The notes under the pieces are model-generated. The model was not told the DNA's origin. It saw only the letters and a list, made by a program, of their open reading frames with translations, and did no database searches. Shown here piece after piece: positions 50,159 to 58,181 of a DNA stretch of 64,000 nucleotides; the stretch's first letter is position 1; each line of letters begins with the position of its first letter. A program made the position numbers and the translations under genes. The DNA is taken from the NCBI RefSeq assembly GCF_900101395.1, contig NZ_FMZO01000004.1, positions 187,367 to 251,366 of the forward strand. Direction: 5' to 3'. This DNA is from Niabella drilacis. GTDB lineage: Bacteria; Bacteroidota; Bacteroidia; Chitinophagales; Chitinophagaceae.

Positions 50159-53041
50159 CTACTGCACCATGATGACTCTTGGCCCCGACGGTGGTGGCGG
50201 AACCCTTCCCCTGCCGCCGCCAAATTTCCTGGGGTAATAGGAAAAGGTAACCATAAAATATTGCTGCAGCCCGTTGGTGATGGTGGTCGTAGCGGAGTTG
50301 CGGTCCAAAAAGTTGCTGATGTTTTTATTTTGCCGCAGCAGGTCAAATGCAGAGAGTTTTAATTCTGCCTTCTGCTGCATAAAACGGTAAATGGCATTGG
50401 CATTCCAGATGGTGGCCCTTGCAGCGTCCCTGTTGGCGGCTTTGTTGGTTTGATAGTTAATGGCGGTATTAAGCGTAAAGGATTTAGTAATAAAATAATT
50501 GATATTGCTGGTGGTGGTATAGTTCCGGATCACAGAGGCCTGCTGGGTACTGTTCGACTGGTTATTGCGGTTGGTAGAAATGATTTCGCCAATGCTGATA
50601 TTGAACTTGTCGATCAGGTTATAAAGCACATTGAAATTGTTGGACAGGGTCTGGTTCCTGGAGGTAGACAGCTGGTGATTGATGTATCCCGGGCGGATGG
50701 AGTAATTGAAGGAAGGGCTGTAAGTAAGCCCGATGGTGCTCATCTTATTGATATTGTGCGAAAAATTAAGATTGAGATTGGTTCCGATGCTTCTTTGATG
50801 GTCTACATTAATGAGGTAGCGGATGCTTCTTCCGGAAGAGTCCTGCAGGTACACCAGGCTGTCGCCTACCGCCCTGTTGGTACTGTTGAAGTTGAAGCCC
50901 AGCCTTGCTCCATAATTGCTTTTACTATTGGGTTTTGCCCGGCTGATGTCAAAATTGTAATTCAGGTATTTGGTGTTGGATGCCTTTAAAAGTGGGTTGC
51001 CCGATACTACATAGTACCGCTCTGTGCTGTCCACGACAGGGTACAGCTGATCGATAGAAGGTGGCTGCAGATTCATATTGGCCCACAGGTAAGAGTAGAC
51101 GCGGAACGCATTTTCCTTCTGGTAGTTGAAATTGGCATTCAGTGAGGGTACGAACGAATTGAAGGACCGTTCGATATTGCGGTTGTGGATGCTGGACTCA
51201 TTCCGCTGGTTTAAGAACTGGTAACGCAGGTCCACTCCAAAGTTCAGCCAGTAATAATATTTGCCCCAAACAGACTTATTGAAGGACTTATTAAAGTTAA
51301 GTGCCGGGTTATAGGAAAAGTTATCCAGCGTATTCGTATTGGTAAGGTTCCTGTTTGCCACGTATTGGTGGGTAAGGGTGTCCCGGTCCACGACTACCGC
51401 ATCCTGTTCGCTCCTTGAGAAATTGACGTTGTTGATCAGCGACATATTGATATTGAAAAAATTATAGATGCCAAACAGGAACTGCCGGAACCCGTCATAG
51501 TTCAGGCCGATATTGGCATTATAGTTTTTGTTATAGTTATGGTATTTACGGTCGATGGTATTGGTATAAATGCTGTCGACCAGCGACTCATAGGTATTTA
51601 CGGTGCTCCTGTCGCTTATGGCTTCATTGTAGTTGGCGCCGAAGTTGACGGAAAAGTTTTTCCGGGGATCATCGCGCAGCTCAAAATCGTTGGAGCGCAC
51701 CCATCCAAACATGTTAAAGCTATTGTTGTTGGAGCGGGAATAGCTGTTGCTTTTGGTACGGCTTGCCGCTATGCTGTCATTCCGGAACACATCGGTGAAT
51801 GCATCGGAAGTACCGGTGTTGTACTGATTGGTATAACTGGCGTTAATGTTTACAAAGTTTCCGAATTTTTTCCGGTTCTCATACTGGAACTTCACCGTAT
51901 TGCTGGTGTTGTCGTTAGTGCTTTTGTTATTACTGAGGGTGGTCAGTTTATAATTGTCGATGGTTTGAAGACTGTTGCTGTTGGAAAGATAATTCCTCGA
52001 GGTATTGAGGAAGCCATAGTCGGTAGTAAAACGGTTGTAGAACTGGGAGTTCTCCGATTCGGAGAAACTGTGCTGCCATTTAAGGTTGCCATAGGTCCTT
52101 CGGGTAATACCGTCGTTGGCATTGCCCCTGCCCCCATAAAAGAACCGGAAGTTCGACTTGAAGGTATTTTCCATAAAGGCATTTTCGCCCGTTCCCTCTT
52201 CCTTATTGATGTTGTTGATGCCAATGGCAATTCCGGCCTGGTTCTTTTTGTCGTAAACCTGGATCACCCCATCGCCGGTATAACGGTCATCGGTACCATA
52301 GCCGGCGCCTACTTTACCAAACATGCCTTTTTTCTTGTCGGCCTTCAGTTTGATGTTCATGGAATAAAGCGAGTCTGTTTTCTCTTCCGTATTGGTCAGC
52401 TTGGAAACGTCTTTCTCCTGGTAAAGCTGGATCTTTTCGATCGCATTCTTCGGAAGGTTCTGCGTAGCGGTCTGGGCCGCCCCGCCAAAGAACGGTTTTC
52501 CATCCACGTATACTTTTTCCAGCTTCCGGCCATTCATGGTAATGGTGCCATCGCCCCATACGGTAAGCCCCGGTACCCGCAGCAGCATGTCCTCCACAAC
52601 GGCATTGGAATCCAGTTTGAAGGCATCCGGGTTGATCTCGAGTGTATCGCCGTTCATGCGCAGCGGTTGTACTGCTTTGATAACGACTTCCTCCATTTCG
52701 TCCTTATCCTGGCGTGTCATAAACAGTTTGCCAAGATTGGTAACCAGGCTTACAGTGTCCAGCTGGAAGTTTTTGACAAAGGGGCGGTACCCGGTGTAGG
52801 ATACAATGCAATAGAGCGCCGTTTTTGCCGGGATATTTTTTATATCAAATTCGCCCTGCGTATTAGTGAGCTGGAATTCCACGATGCTCGAGTCGGCTTG
52901 CTTATATACCGAAACAGAAGCCGCCTGCAAAGCATAATCATTAATAGAGTCATACAGGGTTCCCTTTACGGCGCCGGTCCTTTTTTGGGCAAAGAGCAGG
53001 GAGGGGATAAGGATCAGGGTCAACAGGATAAGGCGTCTCAT
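50159..53041 (-). CDS. Outer-membrane beta-barrel (TonB-receptor-like) protein
   Basis: A 960-residue outer-membrane protein. A signal peptide (LILLTLILIPSLLFAQ) leads a carboxypeptidase-regulatory-like domain (GTLYDSINDYALQAASVSVY, ~25-110), then a plug-like segment (EEVVIKAVQPLRMNGDTLEINPDAFKLDSNAVVEDMLLRVPGLTV, KVYVDGKPFFGG, IEKIQLYQEKDVSK). A long Asn/Ser/Tyr-rich barrel of the OMP_b-brl_3 type follows, ending in an unusual Gly/Pro tail (FGGGRGRVPPPPSGPRVIMVQ). Unlike SusC proteins, it has no SusD partner. Its ATG overlaps by 4 bp the stop of the upstream propeller gene, so the two are coupled. The substrate is unknown. Confidence 0.9.
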   Translation of the reverse strand: MRRLILLTLILIPSLLFAQKRTGAVKGTLYDSINDYALQAASVSVYKQADSSIVEFQLTNTQGEFDIKNIPAKTALYCIVSYTGYRPFVKNFQLDTVSLVTNLGKLFMTRQDKDEMEEVVIKAVQPLRMNGDTLEINPDAFKLDSNAVVEDMLLRVPGLTVWGDGTITMNGRKLEKVYVDGKPFFGGAAQTATQNLPKNAIEKIQLYQEKDVSKLTNTEEKTDSLYSMNIKLKADKKKGMFGKVGAGYGTDDRYTGDGVIQVYDKKNQAGIAIGINNINKEEGTGENAFMENTFKSNFRFFYGGRGNANDGITRRTYGNLKWQHSFSESENSQFYNRFTTDYGFLNTSRNYLSNSNSLQTIDNYKLTTLSNNKSTNDNTSNTVKFQYENRKKFGNFVNINASYTNQYNTGTSDAFTDVFRNDSIAASRTKSNSYSRSNNNSFNMFGWVRSNDFELRDDPRKNFSVNFGANYNEAISDRSTVNTYESLVDSIYTNTIDRKYHNYNKNYNANIGLNYDGFRQFLFGIYNFFNINMSLINNVNFSRSEQDAVVVDRDTLTHQYVANRNLTNTNTLDNFSYNPALNFNKSFNKSVWGKYYYWLNFGVDLRYQFLNQRNESSIHNRNIERSFNSFVPSLNANFNYQKENAFRVYSYLWANMNLQPPSIDQLYPVVDSTERYYVVSGNPLLKASNTKYLNYNFDISRAKPNSKSNYGARLGFNFNSTNRAVGDSLVYLQDSSGRSIRYLINVDHQRSIGTNLNLNFSHNINKMSTIGLTYSPSFNYSIRPGYINHQLSTSRNQTLSNNFNVLYNLIDKFNISIGEIISTNRNNQSNSTQQASVIRNYTTTSNINYFITKSFTLNTAINYQTNKAANRDAARATIWNANAIYRFMQQKAELKLSAFDLLRQNKNISNFLDRNSATTTITNGLQQYFMVTFSYYPRKFGGGRGRVPPPPSGPRVIMVQ

Positions 53042-54288
53042 TTTGCAGCGGGATTAACTTTTAATTGAATGATGATGGGGTTACTGAATTTACCGGTACT
53101 TTCTAATAATTGCTTTAATACAGGAGGGGGAGTATTGTTATACTTTGCGAGGATCGCAGCTTTTTCTTTCAGCAGATCGCCGGGAGAAACGAAGGTGTAT
53201 ACATATTCGTTATCATAATTGCTGATTTTTGAAAAAATACCTGCGGGCAGGAAGTAGGTGCTGCTGTCCGAGGTGGTTTTGGAAAGGTCGTATAAGGAGG
53301 ACGTTTTTTTATTAAATACATAACGTTTGTATCCCCATGAGTTATCATTCATGCCAAAGAACAGAACGGAAGGCAGATCAAGGATGTTAAAAAAGGACCG
53401 GGCCGCTTTGCCGTATTTTGATTTGTAGTTGGTAAAATCGATGTTGTTTTTGAAAGCAGTGGTAAAGAATGTTGCAGGCATGGTGTTGGCCGCAGGGAAT
53501 ACAAACCGGTAGGCCGGTGTAAGCGAATCGTTGACCAGCTTATAGATGGTATTGTCGTAATCTTTTTTGATATAGAGCGTGCTGTCGTTTTGTGTGCGGT
53601 CAATATTGATGCGGATGTCGTCAAAATCCGGTGGCAGCTTGGGCACATTCAGGAACGGGAAATAGGCAGCCGTTTTTTTATTACCATCCATAATGTTTAA
53701 ATGATAGGCCACGGTATCTTTTGTATATTTATTGTAACGATTGTTCTGCGTCAGGTACCGGCCGTTCATATAGTAGAGGGAGCTGAGGGCGTAATAAGGG
53801 ACCGGCAGTTTTTCAATACGGTAATTTTCATTGGCGCCCAGGTACAGGAGCTCTATGTTTCTATACTTCGAAAAATCCCTGTTGCCGGGGTGTTCGGTCA
53901 TTTGCTGGGCCTTGGGAAGGGGGATCGTATAATTTTTATTGGAGCTTGTAAAGAACACCGCATTCTTGGCGTAGCTGTATTGCAGCCCCCCCAGCTTGTA
54001 TTTTTTCTTTTTGTACTTGTATAAAAACTTTCCCTCCTTGTTAAATACGAGAATGGAGTTAGATTCGTTGTCTGTAAAGATCAGGCGGTCGGGGGTTACC
54101 AGGAAATCGGCCATATTATTAAAGTAGCTGCCGCCGGTGGTTTCCAGCGGGATCAGCCGGATTTCCGAAAAAAGGTTGGAAGCCTTTATCCCCAGCGCGC
54201 TTTCGGGCACTATATACAGTGATTGGTCCTGTGCAAGGGCCGGCAGTTTAAGCAGCAGGATACAGGCAGCGATCAAAAAACGTCTCAT
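53038..54288 (-). CDS. Secreted 6-bladed beta-propeller protein
   Basis: A 416-residue protein with a signal peptide (RFLIAACILLLKLPALAQ). The opening SEIRLIPLETTGGSYFNNMADFLVTPDRLIFTDNESNSILVFNKEGKFLYKY is the characteristic first blade of the 6-bladed propeller family (DUF5128-like) of Bacteroidota. Later blades are more diverged. It is periplasmic or surface-exposed, and its function is unknown. It is the first gene of a two-gene operon with the outer-membrane barrel, to which it probably binds. A TATCTTTC near-consensus -7 box (54308-54301) and a TACGACA palindrome lie upstream. Confidence 0.82.
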   Translation of the reverse strand: MRRFLIAACILLLKLPALAQDQSLYIVPESALGIKASNLFSEIRLIPLETTGGSYFNNMADFLVTPDRLIFTDNESNSILVFNKEGKFLYKYKKKKYKLGGLQYSYAKNAVFFTSSNKNYTIPLPKAQQMTEHPGNRDFSKYRNIELLYLGANENYRIEKLPVPYYALSSLYYMNGRYLTQNNRYNKYTKDTVAYHLNIMDGNKKTAAYFPFLNVPKLPPDFDDIRINIDRTQNDSTLYIKKDYDNTIYKLVNDSLTPAYRFVFPAANTMPATFFTTAFKNNIDFTNYKSKYGKAARSFFNILDLPSVLFFGMNDNSWGYKRYVFNKKTSSLYDLSKTTSDSSTYFLPAGIFSKISNYDNEYVYTFVSPGDLLKEKAAILAKYNNTPPPVLKQLLESTGKFSNPIIIQLKVNPAAK

Positions 54289-54324
54289 AAAAAGTTTTGC
54301 GAAAGATACCCCGGATTTTTATGT

Positions 54325-54339
54325 TACGACATTGTCGTA
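54325..54339. promoter_or_regulatory. TACGACA-T-TGTCGTA palindrome upstream of the propeller/barrel operon
   Basis: A perfect 7-bp inverted repeat around one base, 17 bp upstream of the predicted minus-strand -7 box. It resembles BlaI/MecI-family operators (TAC-rich half-sites with a TGT/ACA core), as recalled. No BlaI or BlaR gene is in the window. Confidence 0.5.
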
Positions 54340-54364
54340 GGGGCTTTAACTTTTTATTGTGATC

Positions 54365-54382
54365 AACAAACGATCGGTTGTT
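54365..54382. promoter_or_regulatory. AACAAACGATCGGTTGTT palindrome upstream of the NUDIX regulator
   Basis: An 18-bp palindrome with a single mismatch pair, centred on CGATCG, 67 bp upstream of the regulator's predicted -7 box. The CG-centred form recalls LacI-type operators. The binding protein is unknown. Confidence 0.35.
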
Positions 54383-54448
54383 AATTTTATAAAGGAGACG
54401 GATCTGCTGAAAATAAGTGTAAACTTCAAAATTTTATGTTGCAAATTG

Positions 54449-54456
54449 TACTTTTG
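54449..54456 (+). promoter_or_regulatory. Predicted -7 element for the NUDIX regulator
   Basis: TACTTTTG fits TAnnTTTG and lies 17 bp before the ATG at 54474. Confidence 0.45.
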
Positions 54457-54473
54457 CAGCCATCACAAAAACA

Positions 54474-55163
54474 ATGCGTAAAAGTTCAAGTCTTAAAACG
54501 GCCGCGCTGGAGAAAAGCAGCCACCTGGAATATTTCAGGATCGCTGTATCTGTAGATTGCGTCATTTTCGGATATGAAGAAAAGGAGCTGAAAGTGCTCC
54601 TGATCAAATCGGACCTGAAAGAATTTGCCGGTATGTATTCGCTGCTGGGCGACCTGGTGAGGCCGGATGAAGACCTGGATGAAGCATCTTACCGGGTGCT
54701 GAAAGAGCGAACTGACCTCGATGATGTGTTCTTACAGCAGGTGCATACGTTTGGTGCCGTAAACAGGCACCCCTCCGGCAGGGTTGTTTCTACAGCCTAT
54801 TATTCGCTGGTCAATATCAATAATCACAAACTGAAGATCAATAATAATGATCTGCGCTGGCATCCAGTAAAGGGGGCTTATAAACTCGCGTTTGATCATA
54901 AAGACATCTTAACTACCTGCCTGCAGCACCTGCGTGGGCGAATTGAAGAACACCCGGTAGTGCACAACCTGCTCAATGAGAAGTTTTCCCTGAGAGAGCT
55001 GCAGGAAGTGTACGAAGCCATCCTGAACGCACCACTTGATCGCAGGAATTTCCGGAAAAAGATCACCCTCAAGAACTGGCTGGTAGATCTTAATGAAATG
55101 GAGGATAACGTACCGCACCGTCCCGGGAAGTTGTATAAGTTTAATAAAAAATATATCCGGTAA
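54474..55163 (+). CDS. NUDIX-winged helix transcriptional regulator (NrtR/AraR type)
   Basis: A 229-residue protein. The NUDIX-like domain (~20-160: IAVSVDCVIFGYEEKELKVLLIKSD, YSLLGDLVRPDEDLDEASYRVLKERTDLDD) lacks the complete GX5EX7REUXEEXGU catalytic box, with the canonical glutamates changed, so it is probably a ligand sensor rather than a hydrolase. A winged helix follows (~165-225: FSLRELQEVYEAILNAPLDRRNFRKKI). In Bacteroidota such NrtR-family proteins control sugar utilisation; the arabinose regulator AraR of Bacteroides is the known example. It is next to a GH13 enzyme and susCDE genes, so it is the best candidate for binding the palindromes at 57915-58150. That assignment is inference. 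Confidence 0.85.
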   Translation: MRKSSSLKTAALEKSSHLEYFRIAVSVDCVIFGYEEKELKVLLIKSDLKEFAGMYSLLGDLVRPDEDLDEASYRVLKERTDLDDVFLQQVHTFGAVNRHPSGRVVSTAYYSLVNINNHKLKINNNDLRWHPVKGAYKLAFDHKDILTTCLQHLRGRIEEHPVVHNLLNEKFSLRELQEVYEAILNAPLDRRNFRKKITLKNWLVDLNEMEDNVPHRPGKLYKFNKKYIR

Positions 55164-55236
55164 GGGGCATAAGGCCCCTGGTCCGGAGGAGGCATTGCGC
55201 GGCCAAACTGCTTTCCGGCAAACGCCTTTCGCGGTA

Positions 55237-57831
55237 TTATTGCAAAGGATTTTTTGAAAAAATATGATATTCCCCGGGTGTCAGTACCAGGTTGTAATTG
55301 CTGCCGGCAACAGGGAAAGACTGTCCCCCGCTGGCGGCATCGTACCAGGTACCGCTGCTCCCCATATCCAGGGTGGCCGTTTGCGGGGTTACATCAAAAT
55401 TACCCACCACCACTACCGTATTGGTGCCATCCTGCAGTTTTATATATTTTACCGGCCCTGCAAAATTGTAGGTATAATCTGTGGTATTAAAAACCGGGTT
55501 GTTTTTCTTCAGCTGTATCATGCTGGCAAACCTGCTTTTTAATGCCAGGCGGGCAGGTTGGGTATTATACTGCCATAAAACCGGTTTGGCACCGGTTCTG
55601 CCATTCTGATCAATGGAAATATCATACCCCAGCTCTCCAAACTGCCATAACATCTTGGGCCCGGGTATGGAAAATAAAAAGGCGGCACAGAGCTCCTGCC
55701 GTTTTAAAGCGGTAGTAAGATCTTTGATATTGTAAGTCCCGGAACCGTTGCCATAGCTGGTATTTTTGAACATCATACGTTCTTCATCATGGCTTTCCAT
55801 ATAAGTTACAAGTGCATCGGCTTTATCAAATCCATGCGTTTTATAATCGGCCCTGGAAAAGTTTGAATTGGCAAGCCATCCCATACTGGCTTCATTAAAA
55901 TTATAGTTCAGGTTGTTCCAGAGCATCATACCTGCAGCTGCCAGCTCTCTTTCCTCTTCATCTGCCGCAAAGTGCTCCAGGATGACGTAAAAATTATGGG
56001 TGTCGATGCTTTTTATAAAATTATTATAGGTCTTCCAGATAGCGATGCGCGCGGCATCATAGACACTCCAGGCCGCTACGTTTGCTTCGGAAGTACCGGA
56101 GTTTTTTTGTGTAAATCCCTTGGAAAGATCGAAGCGGAAGCCGTCTATTTTGTATTCCTGCATCCAGAATTGAAGTACATCTTTTACAAAGCTTTGGGTG
56201 GCCGCTGATTCATGGTTAAAGTCGTATCCCACATTAAAAGGGTGTTTCGGGTCAGGATTGAACCAGGGATTGTCGGCCGAAGGTTTTTGCGCAGTAGCGT
56301 CAAAGTAAAGCTGCACCATGGGCGACTGGCCAAAGGAATGGTTCAGCACCATATCCAGGATCACGGCGATCCCCCGGCCATGGCAGAGGTCAATAAACCG
56401 CTGCAGGTCCTGTTTGGAACCGTAATATTTATCCGGGGCAAAATAAAAGGAGGGGTTATAGCCCCAGCTTTCATTGCCTTCAAATTCGGTTACGGGCATC
56501 AGTTCAATGGCATTTACTCCCAGGTTGCCCAGGTAGTTAAGGGTATCTGCAAGTGTTTGATAATTGTTAGCCGTCATAAAATCCCTCAAAAGGAGTTCAT
56601 AAATAACAAGGTTGCTTTTGGCGGGGCGGGTAAACCCGTTGTACTGCCAGCTATAGCGGGCGGGGTTGCCCTTAAAAGTGCTTACAATGCCGGTTGCTTT
56701 CCCGGCGGGATAATTACCGGGGCCCGGGTAATTGGTGGCAGGGATATGCGGATCATTTACTGGATCCAGGATCTTTTCCGTATAAGGGTCTGCTATTTTA
56801 AGTGTACCATCTACCCAATATTGATAAGCGTATTCTTTGCCGGCATCCAGCCCGTCAATAGTGGTCCACCAGGTATTGCCGTCGGGCGTACGTTTCATAA
56901 ATGCAGCGGCATCGGGGGCCCAGTTATTAAAATCGCCGGCAACCGTTACAAATGTTTTCCCGGGGGCATACAATGCAAAGGTGGCGGATGTGCCGTTGTT
57001 GGTAAAGGTAACGCCTTGCCTGGCGCCGGCAGGCAGGGCGGCAATCTGTACCGTTCCCTTTACCTGGATCGTAAATGATGCTTCGGCCGTGTTGTTGGCG
57101 CTGATGCGGATCGTTTGTACGCCAGCCTGTGTAAGCATTGCTTTGCCGGTAATGGAAGTAGTATTGGAGGCATTGGCAATGGAGGTTCCGTTGAGACTCA
57201 GCACAAGATTGGCCGGTTTTGATGCCGTTGCGGTAACAGTGAGTTCCTGGCCGGTATTCAGGATCTCAATAACTGGTTTTTCGATATAAGTGGGTTGCAG
57301 CTCCGGGGCAGAAAAGCGTACATTCAGGTTGTTGGGATCATAAACCGGCAGGTATATATCACTGCCATCCGCATTACGGGTTACCAGGGTGCCATCTCCG
57401 TTTCTGAATAACAGAGCTATTTTAAAAATTTTTTCACCTGCCGGCACGCTAAAGAACGTCCGGGGTTTTATATCAATGGAATAAGTTCCGTTTGCCTGCC
57501 GGGTCATCTTGGCAGCAGGGTCAGGGGTGGTGAACGAACTGCTTTTCACGTATTTCCAGTCGCTGTTGCCGGTACTTTTATCAGTGATCACGCCGGCGTG
57601 TACATAAACGTCGCCGGTAAAACTGCTAAGGGCTTTATTGCCTTTTGCGGGATCAAACACCAGCTTAAAATTTTCGTCTGCGGCAGGAAAGGCTTTATCC
57701 GTGGTGATCAGCCCGGTAATGCCTGCCTGTACCGGAGGAGGCGTTAGGGTACCGGGTGTGTCGGATGGAGTATTCTTTTTACAGCCCAGGCATATGACAG
57801 CGATCAGCAACGGCAAAAGGAATCGTTTCAT
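55237..57831 (-). CDS. GH13 alpha-amylase-family lipoprotein with N-terminal accessory domains
   Basis: An 864-residue surface or periplasmic lipoprotein (signal LLPLLIAVICLGC with Cys17) acting on alpha-1,4-glucans. N-terminal beta domains (~40-270) resemble SusE/DUF-type folds. A CBM48-like domain (TFALYAPGKTFVTVAGDFNNWAPDA, ~290-370) precedes the GH13 barrel (~400-780). The four GH13 regions are present: VILDMVLNHSF, FRFDLSKG with nucleophile D568, VILEHFA with acid/base E619, and ESHDEER with D682. A C-terminal beta domain closes the protein. It is divergent from susCDE, and its predicted promoter (TACATTTG, 57937-57930) is overlapped by palindrome 1. It likely trims starch, glycogen or maltodextrin for import; exact specificity is not determinable. 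Confidence 0.92.
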   Translation of the reverse strand: MKRFLLPLLIAVICLGCKKNTPSDTPGTLTPPPVQAGITGLITTDKAFPAADENFKLVFDPAKGNKALSSFTGDVYVHAGVITDKSTGNSDWKYVKSSSFTTPDPAAKMTRQANGTYSIDIKPRTFFSVPAGEKIFKIALLFRNGDGTLVTRNADGSDIYLPVYDPNNLNVRFSAPELQPTYIEKPVIEILNTGQELTVTATASKPANLVLSLNGTSIANASNTTSITGKAMLTQAGVQTIRISANNTAEASFTIQVKGTVQIAALPAGARQGVTFTNNGTSATFALYAPGKTFVTVAGDFNNWAPDAAAFMKRTPDGNTWWTTIDGLDAGKEYAYQYWVDGTLKIADPYTEKILDPVNDPHIPATNYPGPGNYPAGKATGIVSTFKGNPARYSWQYNGFTRPAKSNLVIYELLLRDFMTANNYQTLADTLNYLGNLGVNAIELMPVTEFEGNESWGYNPSFYFAPDKYYGSKQDLQRFIDLCHGRGIAVILDMVLNHSFGQSPMVQLYFDATAQKPSADNPWFNPDPKHPFNVGYDFNHESAATQSFVKDVLQFWMQEYKIDGFRFDLSKGFTQKNSGTSEANVAAWSVYDAARIAIWKTYNNFIKSIDTHNFYVILEHFAADEEERELAAAGMMLWNNLNYNFNEASMGWLANSNFSRADYKTHGFDKADALVTYMESHDEERMMFKNTSYGNGSGTYNIKDLTTALKRQELCAAFLFSIPGPKMLWQFGELGYDISIDQNGRTGAKPVLWQYNTQPARLALKSRFASMIQLKKNNPVFNTTDYTYNFAGPVKYIKLQDGTNTVVVVGNFDVTPQTATLDMGSSGTWYDAASGGQSFPVAGSNYNLVLTPGEYHIFSKNPLQ

Positions 57832-57914
57832 CTGTTTATTTTTTTATTTGTTCCGCCGGGCGGAACGATTTTTATTGGTCAGATGGAATGCCAAAGGTTC
57901 ATGGTATTCCATAA

Positions 57915-57937
57915 TGTGTACTTTATACACAAATGTA
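57915..57937 (-). promoter_or_regulatory. Amylase promoter -7 box overlapped by palindrome 1
   Basis: The minus strand reads TACATTTG (57937-57930), a -7 match, running into TGTGTAC-TTT-ATACACA (57915-57931), which covers the likely transcription start. The arms differ by one base. A bound regulator would repress the GH13 gene. Confidence 0.55.
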
Positions 57938-58081
57938 AGCGGGATTTTACAAAAAAAGAGGAATAAAATTTTTTCAATACTTTTTCAGATGCGGATAACA
58001 AGGAGGTTTATTGAGTTGCAAAGTGCTGTATATTAATGTTTTGTGGAACTTCTGCGGCGGAGCTAAATTTTTTTTGTAAAA

Positions 58082-58098
58082 TGTGTACTTTGTACACA
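58082..58098 (+). promoter_or_regulatory. Palindrome 2 over the -33 region of susC-2
   Basis: TGTGTAC-TTT-GTACACA, a perfect 7-bp inverted repeat. It overlaps the TTG at 58090-58092, about 16 bp upstream of the -7 box TATTTTTG (58109-58116). Confidence 0.6.
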
Positions 58099-58108
58099 TA
58101 ATATTATC

Positions 58109-58116
58109 TATTTTTG
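58109..58116 (+). promoter_or_regulatory. Predicted -7 element of the susC-2 operon
   Basis: TATTTTTG matches TAnnTTTG. It lies between palindromes 2 and 3, giving a leader of about 60 bases. Confidence 0.5.
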
Positions 58117-58133
58117 TTGCCTGTTTTATTTAA

Positions 58134-58150
58134 TGTGTATTTAGTACACT
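58134..58150 (+). promoter_or_regulatory. Palindrome 3 in the susC-2 leader
   Basis: TGTGTAT-TTA-GTACACT, a variant of the same 17-bp site, 52 bp from palindrome 2 (start to start, five helical turns) and just downstream of the expected transcription start. Confidence 0.55.
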
Positions 58151-58181
58151 TTTGTTTTAGAATTAACCTAATTGTTTGTCT

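Noticed and set aside
51539-53068. A 509-codon plus-strand open frame opposite the outer-membrane barrel gene
   Set aside because: It is antisense to a clear homologous gene over its whole length, and the translation shows no recognisable domain. It arises from codon bias of the opposite strand.
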